The notes under the pieces were generated by a model, which saw only the letters and a list, made by a program, of their open reading frames with translations, made no database searches and was not told the origin of the DNA. A program made the position numbers and the translations under genes. Shown here one piece after another: positions 7,166 through 15,584 of a stretch of DNA of 58,481 bases (the stretch's first letter is position 1; each line of letters begins with the position of its first letter). This DNA is from Chryseobacterium sp. BGARF1. GTDB taxonomy: Bacteria; Bacteroidota; Bacteroidia; Flavobacteriales; Weeksellaceae. The stretch spans positions 1 to 58,481 of the forward strand of contig NZ_LELA01000056.1 in assembly GCF_001677955.1 (NCBI RefSeq). Direction: 5' to 3'.

Positions 7166-9157
7166 TTAAAAATTAGATCTTCTAAATTCTGCCTGTTGAA
7201 TCTTACTGCTCGAAATCGTTTCTTCCGTTAATGGAGCCGATTCTACGACAACATTGTGTGAGGTAACACCCCAAGATTTAAAATCATCACTACCGATATA
7301 TTTAACAAAATTATAAATATTTAACGTAATTTTCTGTTTTACCGTCAAAAGAATATCGTTGATATAGGTGTTATCTATGATGACATACTTCAAATCTGGT
7401 GGAATATTATGAGCTCTCAACGAAGGATGACTGCTTCGTGAAGGAATCGTTCCGTCTGCCATTAAATCTTTCAACACCATATTGAAATAATCGTTAATTC
7501 TACGGTCTACTTTAAACCCTAAAAGGAAATTTACTTTATAAATTGTTCCCGGCAAAATTTCATCTATACTGTATTTGAAAGTATATGGATCTTCCTGATT
7601 GACAATACTCAGAATAAAATAATGATCCGCTCTTTTCGGTTGTTTTTTGATGATAGAATAAATAATTTTCGATTCTATTTCATCATTTCGTTTGGCACGG
7701 CTCAGATAGGCAAGATTGGTACAATATTTTGGTATGGTCTCATCTAGCTTCATGTCTTTGATGATAGACACATATTTATCAATCTTCACATAGCTTGTAA
7801 AATTGGCTTTTAATAATCTTCCATTATACCAAGCATACATGCAAATTGCAATAAATCCACCAAGAACCATTGTTAACCAACCTCCATCGAAGAATTTAAT
7901 CACATTCGCATAGAAGAATCCTGATTCAAGGAAAAGATAAATCGCTACGAAACCAAAAAGGAATACTTTATTAAGTCTTGTTCGGCTCAACCAATATGTC
8001 AATAATATCGTTGTCATCAACATCGTTATGGTAATTGTTAAACCATAGGCTGCTTCCATGTGTTCTGATTTCTGGAAGAAAATAACAACAATGAAACAGA
8101 AAAACATTAGCCCCCAATTGATCCTTGGGATATACATTTGTCCTTTTACTCCCGAAGGATATTCGATGTGCTGGTTTGGCCAGAATGAAATCGACATTGC
8201 CTCAGAAAACATCGTAAACGAACCTGTAATTACCGCCTGACTCGCAATAATTGCCGCTAAAGTTGCTAAAATTACTCCCGGTAAAACTGCCCATTCCGGC
8301 ATAATTCCAAAGAAAGGATTGACTCCCGTGAAAACTTTTTCATAGTTGTCTAATAACCAAGCTCCTTGTCCTAAATAATTAAGGATCAACATTAATTTAA
8401 CAAAAATCCAGCTTACACGGATGTTTTTTGCGCCACAATGTCCTAAATCTGAATATAAAGCTTCAGCTCCGGTTGTACATAAAAACACTGCCCCCATAAT
8501 CACAATTGCACTTGGTGAATGCGTGATTAGGTTATAAGCATACATTGGGTTGAATGCTTTTAAAATTTCGATGTGATCAAAAATATGCATTGAACCGAAA
8601 CCTCCCAAAACCAAAAACCACGTCACCATGATAGGTCCGAAGAATTTACCGATAGAAGCCGTTCCGAATTGTTGTACAACAAAAACGATGAAGAGAATAA
8701 ATAAGGTAATAAAAACAACCGGCGTTTCGGGATTGTATATTTTGAGCCCTTCAATTGCAGACATCACTGTAAGAGAAGGAGTAATTACACTATCTGCAAC
8801 CAAAGTGGATGCTCCGATGATGGCGACGACGTAGAGCCATTTCTTTTTTAGTTTTTTAACTAAAGAGTATAATGCTAAAATTCCACCTTCACCACGGTTA
8901 TCAGCTTTAAGAGCGATAATCACATATTTAAGTGTTGTCTGAAGTGTTAAAGTCCAGATAATACAAGAAAGCGCGCCTTCAATATAAGTGTCGAAAGGCA
9001 TTGTAGAGCCATCTTTCCTTGCATTGACAATTGCCTTCATTACGTAAAGCGGTGATGTACCAATGTCTCCGAAAACAATCCCTAGAGAAACGATAACTCC
9101 CACAAATGAAAGCTTTTTAAGGTCTATATGATGACCTCCTTCTGTAACTTCTGCCAT
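7166..9157 (-). CDS. kup: KUP-type potassium uptake permease
   Basis: Inner-membrane K+/H+ symporter of the KUP/HAK/KT family. The 663 residues comprise about 12 membrane segments in the first two thirds and a soluble C-terminal domain. The signature GDIGTSPLYVM is at 30-40, preceded by LSFVGVIVSLGIVF, and further family motifs such as RGEGGILALYSL and SQAVITGSFTMFSEA are present. The length is normal. It is a single gene with its own -7 box and is not adjacent to other K+ genes. Confidence in the family is very high; transport kinetics cannot be inferred. Confidence 0.96.
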   Translation of the reverse strand: MAEVTEGGHHIDLKKLSFVGVIVSLGIVFGDIGTSPLYVMKAIVNARKDGSTMPFDTYIEGALSCIIWTLTLQTTLKYVIIALKADNRGEGGILALYSLVKKLKKKWLYVVAIIGASTLVADSVITPSLTVMSAIEGLKIYNPETPVVFITLFILFIVFVVQQFGTASIGKFFGPIMVTWFLVLGGFGSMHIFDHIEILKAFNPMYAYNLITHSPSAIVIMGAVFLCTTGAEALYSDLGHCGAKNIRVSWIFVKLMLILNYLGQGAWLLDNYEKVFTGVNPFFGIMPEWAVLPGVILATLAAIIASQAVITGSFTMFSEAMSISFWPNQHIEYPSGVKGQMYIPRINWGLMFFCFIVVIFFQKSEHMEAAYGLTITITMLMTTILLTYWLSRTRLNKVFLFGFVAIYLFLESGFFYANVIKFFDGGWLTMVLGGFIAICMYAWYNGRLLKANFTSYVKIDKYVSIIKDMKLDETIPKYCTNLAYLSRAKRNDEIESKIIYSIIKKQPKRADHYFILSIVNQEDPYTFKYSIDEILPGTIYKVNFLLGFKVDRRINDYFNMVLKDLMADGTIPSRSSHPSLRAHNIPPDLKYVIIDNTYINDILLTVKQKITLNIYNFVKYIGSDDFKSWGVTSHNVVVESAPLTEETISSSKIQQAEFRRSNF

Positions 9158-9181
9158 GTCAGCTTATTATTTTTAAAAGCG

Positions 9182-9189
9182 CAAATTTA
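9182..9189 (-). promoter_or_regulatory. -7 box of kup
   Basis: Minus-strand TAAATTTG 24 nt upstream of the kup ATG, matching the Bacteroidota TAnnTTTG element. Confidence 0.5.
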
Positions 9190-9237
9190 TATTAAATTTA
9201 TCAGCCACCGTCACATTAGTCATGCATTGTATAAATG

Positions 9238-9262
9238 AAAAAACTTCCTTTCGGAAGTTTTT
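9238..9262 (-). terminator. Terminator of pdhB
   Basis: Arms AAAAAACTTCC and GGAAGTTTTTT with a 4-nt loop follow the pdhB stop codon and can act on either strand. Confidence 0.75.
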
Positions 9263-9281
9263 TTCTATAATCGCATGATAA

Positions 9282-10262
9282 TTATTTCACGTACATCGCT
9301 TTTTTAATTTCCTCTTTTACTTTTTCAAGTTTAGGGAACCATTCTGCAAATAAAGCAGCTGAATAAGGAGCAGGTGCATCAGGAGTAGTAATTCTCTTGA
9401 TTGGTGCATCCAAGTAATCAAATGCTTTTTGCTGTACCATATAAGTAATCTCTGAAGATACAGAACCAAATGGCCAAGCTTCTTCTAAAATTACCAATCT
9501 GTTTGTTTTCTTTACTGAAGTTAAAACAGTATCGAAATCTAAAGGACGAACTGTTCTTAAATCGATAACTTCTACAGAAATACCTTCTTTAGCCATATCT
9601 TCAGCTGCCTGAAGAGCCAATTTCATGATTTTTCCGAAAGAAACCAAAGTTACATCAGTACCTTCTCTTTTGATATCAGCTTTTCCTATTGGTAAGTAAT
9701 ATTCTTCTTCAGGAATTTCCATTTTGTCACCGTACATCTGTTCAGATTCCATGAAAATTACCGGATCGTTATCCTGAATTGCAGTTTTTAATAATCCTTT
9801 CGCATCATAAGGGTTTGAAGGAACTACTACTTTAAGACCCGGAACGTTTGCGAACCAGTTTTCAAAAGCCTGAGAGTGTGTTGCTCCCAACTGACCTGCA
9901 GAAGCTGTAGGACCACGGAAAACAATCGGACAGTTCCACTGACCACCACTCATCTGACGGATTTTTGCTGCGTTGTTGATGATCTGATCGATCCCAACAA
10001 GAGCAAAATTGAATGTCATATATTCTACAATTGGTCTGTTACCATTCATTGCAGCGCCTACAGCAATTCCTGTAAAACCAAGTTCTGCGATAGGTGTATC
10101 GATTACGCGCTTAGCACCAAACTCATCCAGCATTCCTTTAGAAGCTTTGTATGCACCATTGTATTCTGCAACTTCTTCTCCCATTAGAAAAATGGATTCG
10201 TCTTTACGCATTTCCTCACTCATTGCCTGCGCAATCACTTCACGAAAAGTATGTTCTGCCAT
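9282..10262 (-). CDS. pdhB: Pyruvate dehydrogenase E1 component, beta subunit
   Basis: Beta chain of the thiamine diphosphate E1 enzyme that decarboxylates pyruvate and passes the acetyl group to lipoyl-E2. The 326 residues match the family length. Visible hallmarks are FLMGEEVAEYNGAYKASKGM, DTPIAELGFTG (55-65), the GGQWNCPIVFRGP segment and a C-terminal transketolase domain with EEAWPFGS. The alpha subunit and E2 are not adjacent, as is common in Flavobacteriia. A branched-chain 2-oxoacid E1-beta is the alternative, but the residues around the active site look like PDH. It has its own -7 box and terminator, so it is probably monocistronic. Confidence 0.92.
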   Translation of the reverse strand: MAEHTFREVIAQAMSEEMRKDESIFLMGEEVAEYNGAYKASKGMLDEFGAKRVIDTPIAELGFTGIAVGAAMNGNRPIVEYMTFNFALVGIDQIINNAAKIRQMSGGQWNCPIVFRGPTASAGQLGATHSQAFENWFANVPGLKVVVPSNPYDAKGLLKTAIQDNDPVIFMESEQMYGDKMEIPEEEYYLPIGKADIKREGTDVTLVSFGKIMKLALQAAEDMAKEGISVEVIDLRTVRPLDFDTVLTSVKKTNRLVILEEAWPFGSVSSEITYMVQQKAFDYLDAPIKRITTPDAPAPYSAALFAEWFPKLEKVKEEIKKAMYVK

Positions 10263-10285
10263 ATTTATTTGAAAAATTTAGAGTA

Positions 10286-10293
10286 CAAAAATA
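10286..10293 (-). promoter_or_regulatory. -7 box of pdhB
   Basis: Minus-strand TATTTTTG, matching TAnnTTTG, sits 23 nt upstream of the pdhB ATG. A TTTG at 10317-10320 is a possible -33 element, but its spacing (23 bp) is longer than ideal. Confidence 0.5.
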
Positions 10294-10317
10294 GTGTTTT
10301 TTTATTATTTACATAAC

Positions 10318-10346
10318 AAAAAAGACAACTCATTGCTGAGTTGCCT
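10318..10346 (-). terminator. Terminator of the DUF2147 gene
   Basis: Arms GACAACTCA and TGAGTTGCC (one wobble pair) with a 4-nt loop are followed on the minus strand by a T run. It lies between the DUF2147 stop codon and the pdhB promoter. Confidence 0.65.
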
Positions 10347-10372
10347 TAATATTTAATATTATTTTAAACTGA

Positions 10373-10792
10373 TTAGTTTACTTTCTGCCAAACCTGTGTT
10401 CTACCTAAAATAGAAACACCCATATATCCTCTTACATTTAGCTTATCTCCGCTTTTGGTGATGGTACATTTATATGTTTTACCTGTTTTAGGATCTGTAA
10501 TGGTACCTCCTGTAAATTCATCACCATCTTTTGCTAATCCTCTGATGATCTCCAATCCTAAAATTGGTTTCCCTTTTCTGTCATCTTTACAAGACGTACA
10601 GTTAGGATCTGCTGGTTTAATCAATAACTGAGATACTTTTCCGTAATATTTACCATCAGATTTTTTGTAGATTTCAACGATAGATTTCGCCTGTTTAGTT
10701 TCATCATCTATGGTTTTCCATTTTCCTTCGATTTGGGCAAATGACATCACACTGAATAGTGAAAGTACAAATGTTGCTAATAATTTTTTCAT
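10373..10792 (-). CDS. Exported DUF2147 family protein
   Basis: A 139-residue protein with a Sec signal peptide (residues 1-19, cleavage after SFA). The mature part is a small lipocalin-like beta barrel of the DUF2147 type: IEGKWKTIDDETKQAKSIVEIY at the start and GYMGVSILGRTQVWQKV at the end. The central PNCTSCKDDRKGKPILG contains a CxxC that is frequent in this family and may form a disulfide. Function is unknown; a periplasmic or outer-membrane role is inferred from export. The gene stands alone with a terminator behind it. Confidence 0.88.
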   Translation of the reverse strand: MKKLLATFVLSLFSVMSFAQIEGKWKTIDDETKQAKSIVEIYKKSDGKYYGKVSQLLIKPADPNCTSCKDDRKGKPILGLEIIRGLAKDGDEFTGGTITDPKTGKTYKCTITKSGDKLNVRGYMGVSILGRTQVWQKVN

Positions 10793-10936
10793 ATTATAGA
10801 GTTTAATTTAAATTATAGATTCTTAAATTCTTAATTAGTTAAAAATAGACATAAATTTTAAACGCACAAACATTTTTATTATCCTTTGCATATATAACAG
10901 TCGAAAAAACTATTCCAAAAATTAAACAATTAAAAA

Positions 10937-12865
10937 TTAGTTCAGCTTTCTATTGATGACACGACTCATATAATCCTGATACCACGCTTTTGCCACTTGT
11001 TTTCCTTTTTCGGTTTCCGGAGATTTTATTTTATCATTCAGGTTGTTTTCAAAACCTAAATCATTTTTATCATAAATTCCGACGATATTTTTACCATCGA
11101 ATCTGTAAATATAGTTTCCGTAAATAAACTGCTCCGAAGTTCCGTCTGAGTTGACAATCAAAGGCTGATATTTTTTTTCGCTCACCAGACTTCTGCCCCA
11201 ACTTCTTATTTTTTTATTATATCCAATCAAATCTGCCAACGTAGGATAAATATCAATTTGTTGTGCCAATTCATCATTCACTCCTTTTAATTGATATTCA
11301 GGATTTGGAGAATAGAAAATCAACGGCACTGCAAAACGGTTCATTGCTTTTTCGTATTCCGAATAATAAACCTGATTGGTGTGGTCTCCTGTAAACACAA
11401 AAATGGTATTTTTAAACCAAGGTTGCTTTTTAACTGTTTCAAAATATTCTTTAATTGCATAATCGGTGTATTGTATTGGCTCATGCATTTCAATTTTGCC
11501 TTTTTTGAATTTTCCATTATATTTTGCAGGAATTTTAAAAGGGTGATGTGATGATGCTGTAAAAACGGTTGCCATAAAAGGTTGCGATTTTCCTACATTC
11601 TTAGCAAAATACTGTAAAAACGGTTCGTCCCAAATTGCCCACATTCCATCAAAATCTTCATTGTGATTGTATTCGTCTTTTCCGAAATAATGTTTAAAAC
11701 CAAGAATATTTCCAAAACCTAAAAATCCCATCGAACCATTCGGAGCACCGTGATAAAATGATGTATCGTAACCCATATCATTACAAACAGAAACAATCGA
11801 CTGAATTTTCTGATTAGAATAAGGCGAACTCGTAAAAGCATCCATCAAACTCGGAATTCCCGCCAAAATACTGCTCATTCCATGAATTGATTGCCTTCCG
11901 TTGGCAAAAGTATTAGGAAAAATAAGACTTTCATTTGCCAAACTATCGATAAACGGTGTGTAAGAAACATAATCTTTGATGTTTTTATCTTTATTAAAAG
12001 CTCCCGAATATTCTCTACCGAAAGATTCCACAATAAAAATCACAATGTTTGGTTTATCCTGAACCTGTCTGTCGTAAGTTTTATAGGGATTGATATTTTC
12101 ATCAATAAATTTCTGATTGACAAACTGAACTTCTTTAAAATTATTGGTTCCCATTGTTCTGAAAAACGAAAAAGTAGAATTCAGAACTAGGTTCCCCTGA
12201 AGCGGAGTTTTAACAAATTTATTTGCATCTACCAAATTAATAGGTCTTGTGCTATGTTTGAAATCACCTCTAATCCCGCCAACAATTAATACCGCAGAAA
12301 TACACAAAGTCACCACAGACCAAATAAAATAAGGAATGAGCTTTACAGGTTTTTTATAATTGATTTTAAATCTTTTATACAGAAAAACCCATGCAGCCAT
12401 TAAAAACACAAACCAAATAATCACAAAAGGGTGCTCTGTGACAGAAGCAGTGAATACTTTTAAAATATTCGTCTCGTGTTTTGCCACCTGAAAAGCTGCA
12501 GAAGTAAGCCTTGCCTGAGAAAATTTATAATAAATAAAATCGCCAAAATTCATCGCATACGCAATTCCGTTGGTTATAAAATATAGCCAAATCAGTATCT
12601 TTTGATAGCCGCTTTTCGTATTGATAACAATCGGAATTAAACTCAACAAAATAAACAAAGCATTCACATACAATATCGCAGTTGTATCAAAAGCAATCCC
12701 GTGATAAGCCAGACTGAGATAGTCTGCAACACTGTCTACTTTTATTAAATCTTTATTGAAAAACCAAAACAAAAGTCTTGCAATCTGATAAAAAACAAAA
12801 GCCAAGAAAAGTCTGTAACACAAAACAAGGATTTCTTCTTTTCTGAATTCTTTGAAAAATTTCAT
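10937..12865 (-). CDS. LTA synthase-like membrane sulfatase/phosphotransferase
   Basis: A 642-residue inner-membrane protein with five predicted membrane segments in the first 220 residues and a large periplasmic alkaline-phosphatase/sulfatase-fold domain. Metal-site elements are visible: NIVIFIVESFGRE (273-285), a nucleophile region NGRQSIHGM (322-330) in which Ser326 takes the place of the usual Thr, and FVFTGDHTNQ near the C-terminus. Relatives transfer phosphoglycerol or phosphoethanolamine to glycans or lipids. The substrate in a Gram-negative flavobacterium is unknown. I chose the ATG at 12865 because the 15 extra upstream residues of the ORF are not family-like. Confidence 0.88.
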   Translation of the reverse strand: MKFFKEFRKEEILVLCYRLFLAFVFYQIARLLFWFFNKDLIKVDSVADYLSLAYHGIAFDTTAILYVNALFILLSLIPIVINTKSGYQKILIWLYFITNGIAYAMNFGDFIYYKFSQARLTSAAFQVAKHETNILKVFTASVTEHPFVIIWFVFLMAAWVFLYKRFKINYKKPVKLIPYFIWSVVTLCISAVLIVGGIRGDFKHSTRPINLVDANKFVKTPLQGNLVLNSTFSFFRTMGTNNFKEVQFVNQKFIDENINPYKTYDRQVQDKPNIVIFIVESFGREYSGAFNKDKNIKDYVSYTPFIDSLANESLIFPNTFANGRQSIHGMSSILAGIPSLMDAFTSSPYSNQKIQSIVSVCNDMGYDTSFYHGAPNGSMGFLGFGNILGFKHYFGKDEYNHNEDFDGMWAIWDEPFLQYFAKNVGKSQPFMATVFTASSHHPFKIPAKYNGKFKKGKIEMHEPIQYTDYAIKEYFETVKKQPWFKNTIFVFTGDHTNQVYYSEYEKAMNRFAVPLIFYSPNPEYQLKGVNDELAQQIDIYPTLADLIGYNKKIRSWGRSLVSEKKYQPLIVNSDGTSEQFIYGNYIYRFDGKNIVGIYDKNDLGFENNLNDKIKSPETEKGKQVAKAWYQDYMSRVINRKLN

Positions 12866-12907
12866 TTTAAATAGTATTGTTTTTAAAAGTCGATTATTTA
12901 TCGGTTG

Positions 12908-12915
12908 CAAAATTA
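12908..12915 (-). promoter_or_regulatory. -7 box of the LTA synthase-like gene
   Basis: Minus-strand TAATTTTG, 42 nt upstream of the chosen ATG at 12865. It also overlaps the start region of the longer ORF, which supports the shorter start. Confidence 0.45.
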
Positions 12916-13065
12916 CGTTAAATTCATATGTCGATATTTATTTTTTTTAAGGGCATATGTAATCGCCAATATTATATTAACTTATCTTTCATTGTTAGTT
13001 ATAGCGATTTCATAGGATTCTAATTTTTAGTTGATATTAATTAAGGTTAAAATTTTAAAAAAATG

Positions 13066-13073
13066 TAATTTTG
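13066..13073 (+). promoter_or_regulatory. -7 box of pssA
   Basis: TAATTTTG ends 5 nt before the ATG at 13079, again suggesting a leaderless or nearly leaderless transcript. It excludes the upstream in-frame ATG at 13031 as the translation start. Confidence 0.5.
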
Positions 13074-13078
13074 CTGCT

Positions 13079-13792
13079 ATGAATTTCATTAAGAACAATC
13101 TGGCAAACGCCATTACGCTGGGCAACCTTTTTTCGGGTTGCGTTGGTGCTGTACATTTGATTTTAGGTGATTACCAAACGACTGCAATCTGCATTATTCT
13201 ATCATTGGTTTTAGATTTTTTCGATGGTTTTGTGGCGAGAGCTTTAAAAGCCAATTCCAATTTGGGAACCCAGCTAGATTCTTTAGCAGACATGGTAAGT
13301 TTCGGATTTATTCCGGGATTGGCGATGTTTAAAATGTTGGAACCTTTCGGAAATGAACTTTTCGGAATGCCACTTCCTTTTGAAATTAAATATTTCGGAT
13401 TTTTAATAACGCTTTTTTCTTGTTTGAGACTGGCTATTTTCAATCTTGACGAAGAGCAGAAATATTATTTTAAAGGTTTAAATACACCTTCAAATACGAT
13501 TTTAATTTTCGGATTATTTTATGCTTTCAAAGAAACCCAAAGCTTTAGTTTCCTTCTTGAAAATGCATTGTTTTTATTGATCTTTACTGTAATTTCTTCT
13601 TGGATCCTTATTAGTCCGATTAAAATGATTGCCATGAAATTCAAATCGATGAAGTTGCAGGATAATTATCCAAAATTAGCTTTACTGATTGGCTCAATTC
13701 TTATTTTAGCACTATTTAAAATTGTCGGAATTCCAATGGTTATTCTTTACTATATTTTTATTTCAATCCTATTTCAAAAACAGCTGAAGTAA
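13079..13792 (+). CDS. pssA: CDP-diacylglycerol--serine O-phosphatidyltransferase
   Basis: Integral membrane enzyme that makes phosphatidylserine from CDP-diacylglycerol and serine, the precursor of phosphatidylethanolamine. The 237 residues contain the complete CDP-alcohol phosphatidyltransferase motif DGx2ARx8Gx3Dx3D, with Asp49, Gly50, Ala53, Arg54, Gly63, Asp67 and Asp71 in exact spacing. It has about six to seven membrane segments. The start at 13079 is chosen over 13031 because the family begins MNFIKNNLANAITLGNLF and because of the -7 box. Among CDP-alcohol transferases, PssA fits best on the N-terminal NAITLGNLFSG, but the polar head group is inferred. Confidence 0.92.
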   Translation: MNFIKNNLANAITLGNLFSGCVGAVHLILGDYQTTAICIILSLVLDFFDGFVARALKANSNLGTQLDSLADMVSFGFIPGLAMFKMLEPFGNELFGMPLPFEIKYFGFLITLFSCLRLAIFNLDEEQKYYFKGLNTPSNTILIFGLFYAFKETQSFSFLLENALFLLIFTVISSWILISPIKMIAMKFKSMKLQDNYPKLALLIGSILILALFKIVGIPMVILYYIFISILFQKQLK

Positions 13793-13795
13793 AAA

Positions 13796-13823
13796 GCTGG
13801 ATGATGGAAACTGGAAGTTTTAT
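13796..13823. repeat. Heptanucleotide-periodic tract after pssA
   Basis: The bases divide into GCTGGAT, GATGGAA, ACTGGAA, GTTTTAT: 7-bp units close to GTTGGAA, starting 4 bp past the pssA stop codon. See the tracts at 15198, 18552, 42325, 45589 and 56138. Confidence 0.6.
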
Positions 13824-13872
13824 CCAGATTCCATTCAAATTAATACATTCTCAAATTTTCAAATTATAAAAA

Positions 13873-14637
13873 ATGAACTTAAAACTGCATAAACCTCTTT
13901 GCGTATTTGATCTTGAAACAACAGGAACCAACGTTGGAAAAGACAGAATTGTTGAAATCTGTATTTTAAAAGTAAACCCTGATTCTTCAAGAGAAAGCAA
14001 AACATGGAGAGTAAATCCTGAAATGCCAATTCCTGTTTCATCAAGTGAGATTCACGGAATTTATGATGAAGACATCAAAGACGCGCCAACTTTCAAAGAA
14101 ATTGCTCCGAAAATCGTTGAAATGATCACTGGAACAGATTTGGGAGGTTTTAACTCGAACCGTTTCGATGTTCCTTTGTTAGCTGAAGAATTACTTCGTG
14201 CAGAATTTGATTTTGATTTAAGTAAATTTAAATTAGTCGATGCACAAACAATTTTTCATAAAAAAGAACCTAGAAATTTGGGTGCTGCTTATCAGTTTTA
14301 CTGTGGTAAAACTTTAGAAAATGCTCATTCTGCGGAAGCTGATGTTTTGGCAACGTTTGAAGTTTTGGATGCGCAAGTTGGAAAATATGATGATATCTCT
14401 AACGAAATTGCTGAATTGAGTGAGTTTTCTACTCAGAATAAATTTGCAGATTTAGCAGGAATGATTCATTACAACGCAAAAAATCAGGAGATTTTTGCTT
14501 TTGGAAAATATAAAGGTCAAGTTGTAAAAGAAGTTTTCCAAAAAGATCTGGGTTATTTCGGATGGCTACAAAATGCTGATTTCCCTTTGTACACAAAAAA
14601 GGTATTTACTAAAATTCAGCTTTCAAGTAAATTTTAA
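13873..14637 (+). CDS. DEDDh 3'-5' exonuclease (DNA polymerase III epsilon-like)
   Basis: A 254-residue protein with an N-terminal RNase T/DnaQ-type exonuclease domain. ExoI is FDLETTG (12-18, with the DxE pair), later acidic residues lie around GGFNSNRFDVPLLAEEL, and ExoIII is NAHSAEADVLATFEVL (HxxxxD, the DEDDh type). The C-terminal 80 residues contain a conserved FAFGKYKGQVVKEV...GYFGWL segment common in flavobacterial homologs. It may act in proofreading, repair or RNA turnover; the true DnaQ subunit cannot be distinguished from accessory exonucleases. It stands 80 bp after pssA on the same strand. Confidence 0.9.
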   Translation: MNLKLHKPLCVFDLETTGTNVGKDRIVEICILKVNPDSSRESKTWRVNPEMPIPVSSSEIHGIYDEDIKDAPTFKEIAPKIVEMITGTDLGGFNSNRFDVPLLAEELLRAEFDFDLSKFKLVDAQTIFHKKEPRNLGAAYQFYCGKTLENAHSAEADVLATFEVLDAQVGKYDDISNEIAELSEFSTQNKFADLAGMIHYNAKNQEIFAFGKYKGQVVKEVFQKDLGYFGWLQNADFPLYTKKVFTKIQLSSKF

Positions 14638-14641
14638 TTTT

Positions 14642-14775
14642 TTTAACCGCAAAAGAGGCAAAAGACCTTTTGTAAAGTGAAATATTTCAAAAGAAAACAA
14701 AGCAATAAATGCATTTACTCTTTGAAAACTTTGTAATTTTATTTTCAGCACATTCTTTGTTTCTTTTGCGGTAAA
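14642..14775. repeat. MITE-like element with CCGCAAAAGA ends
   Basis: The ends AACCGCAAAAGAGGCAAAAG (from 14645) and the complement of TTTCTTTTGCGGTAAA (to 14775) form imperfect terminal inverted repeats about 20 bp long around roughly 90 bp of AT-rich DNA. Related elements lie at 40837-41009 and 45640-45725. No ORF. Confidence 0.65.
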
Positions 14776-14795
14776 GAATGATAAAAATTTAAAAG

Positions 14796-15194
14796 ATGAA
14801 CAATTTAGTTAAGTTTAAGTTTTACGAAACTGCACTCGAAGCCAATCGCGACAAACAAATTCTTGCAGAAAATGATATCAATAGTTTTATTGCAAATGAG
14901 CAATTAATACAATCCGATTGGTTATTATCTCAAGCTGTTGGTAGAATTCAGCTGCAGGTTTTTGAAGATGATTTTGAAAACGCCGAAAAAGTCTTAGCTG
15001 ATTATAAAGAAAATGAAAAGTTTGCTCTTGAAGTAGAACATACGATTGAACATCCCGAGTTTGATTTTATCTGTCCGAAATGTGGTTCAAACCATATCTA
15101 TAAAGATGATAGCTCGACAAGTTTCTTTGGAATTTCTTTGCTCTCAAGCGATAAATACGTGTGTTACTATTGTGAGAATGTGTTTACGCATTAA
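14796..15194 (+). CDS. DUF2007-type putative signal transducing protein with a C-terminal zinc ribbon
   Basis: The 132 residues begin with a DUF2007 (PII-like ferredoxin fold) domain of about 70 residues: VKFKFYETALEANRDKQILAENDI, then GRIQLQVFEDDFENAEKVLADY. A short linker leads to a C-terminal CxxC...CxxC zinc ribbon (FICPKCGSNHIY and YVCYYCENVF). Zinc-ribbon DUF2007 proteins are common in Bacteroidota and their ligands are unknown. It is a single gene, preceded by a MITE-like element and followed at once by a heptad repeat tract. Confidence 0.8.
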   Translation: MNNLVKFKFYETALEANRDKQILAENDINSFIANEQLIQSDWLLSQAVGRIQLQVFEDDFENAEKVLADYKENEKFALEVEHTIEHPEFDFICPKCGSNHIYKDDSSTSFFGISLLSSDKYVCYYCENVFTH

Positions 15195-15197
15195 TAT

Positions 15198-15229
15198 GTT
15201 GGAAGCGGGATGTTGGGTGATGGAAGTTT
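15198..15229. repeat. Heptanucleotide-periodic tract after the DUF2007 gene
   Basis: The bases divide as GTTGGAA, GCGGGAT, GTTGGGT, GATGGAA, GTTT, beginning 3 bp after the stop codon. The 7-bp phase is the same as in the other tracts of this window. Confidence 0.65.
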
Positions 15230-15328
15230 AAATGATTGAGGATAAATTTAAGATTGATTTATTTCGATAAGCTTAACACAGGCTGATTACACTTCTCGTA
15301 ATGACATATTTTAAATGACATGTAGAAT

Positions 15329-15387
15329 TTCCCTCCTTTGGAGGGGTGACGAAAATTTCAAAGAAATTTTTGACGTGGTGGTTTTTA
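15329..15387. repeat. Intergenic hairpin module with CCTCC/GGAGG core
   Basis: CCCTCCTTTGGAGGGG forms a short hairpin and is followed by GTGACGAAAATTTC...GAAATTTTTGACGTGGTGG, a second imperfect inverted repeat. The pattern resembles repeats I associate with Flavobacteriales intergenic regions; no ORF is present. Confidence 0.55.
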
Positions 15388-15401
15388 ACACACAATTTTC
15401 T

Positions 15402-15493
15402 TAGCCCCGATTGCAACGGCATCCTTTTTTGCTGCAGACGGAACGAAGTGGAGACGGATGCAAAAAAGATAGAGTGAAAAGCGGGAAAAAGCT
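15402..15493. repeat. Structured intergenic element with nested inverted repeats
   Basis: Outer bases AGCCCCGATT and AAAGCGGGAAAAAGCT, inner arms ATCCTTTTTTGC and GCAAAAAAGAT (one bulge), and a central AGACGGA direct repeat. The layout suggests a folded RNA or a mobile palindromic unit. Confidence 0.6.
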
Positions 15494-15584
15494 TCTAAAA
15501 AAACATTAACAATAAATAATTAGCAATGAATGATTCTGAGATTGCTTCTTCACTTCATTCATCGCAATGACAAATAAATAAATT

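Larger units (their letters stand above)
15195..15584. other. Gene-free stretch filled with genomic repeats
   Basis: In order it holds a heptad tract (15198-15229), about 90 bp of unremarkable AT-rich sequence, a CTCC/GGAG hairpin module (15329-15387), a nested-palindrome module (15402-15493) and a short tail before the next ATG. I find no convincing ORF or promoter. Confidence 0.7.
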
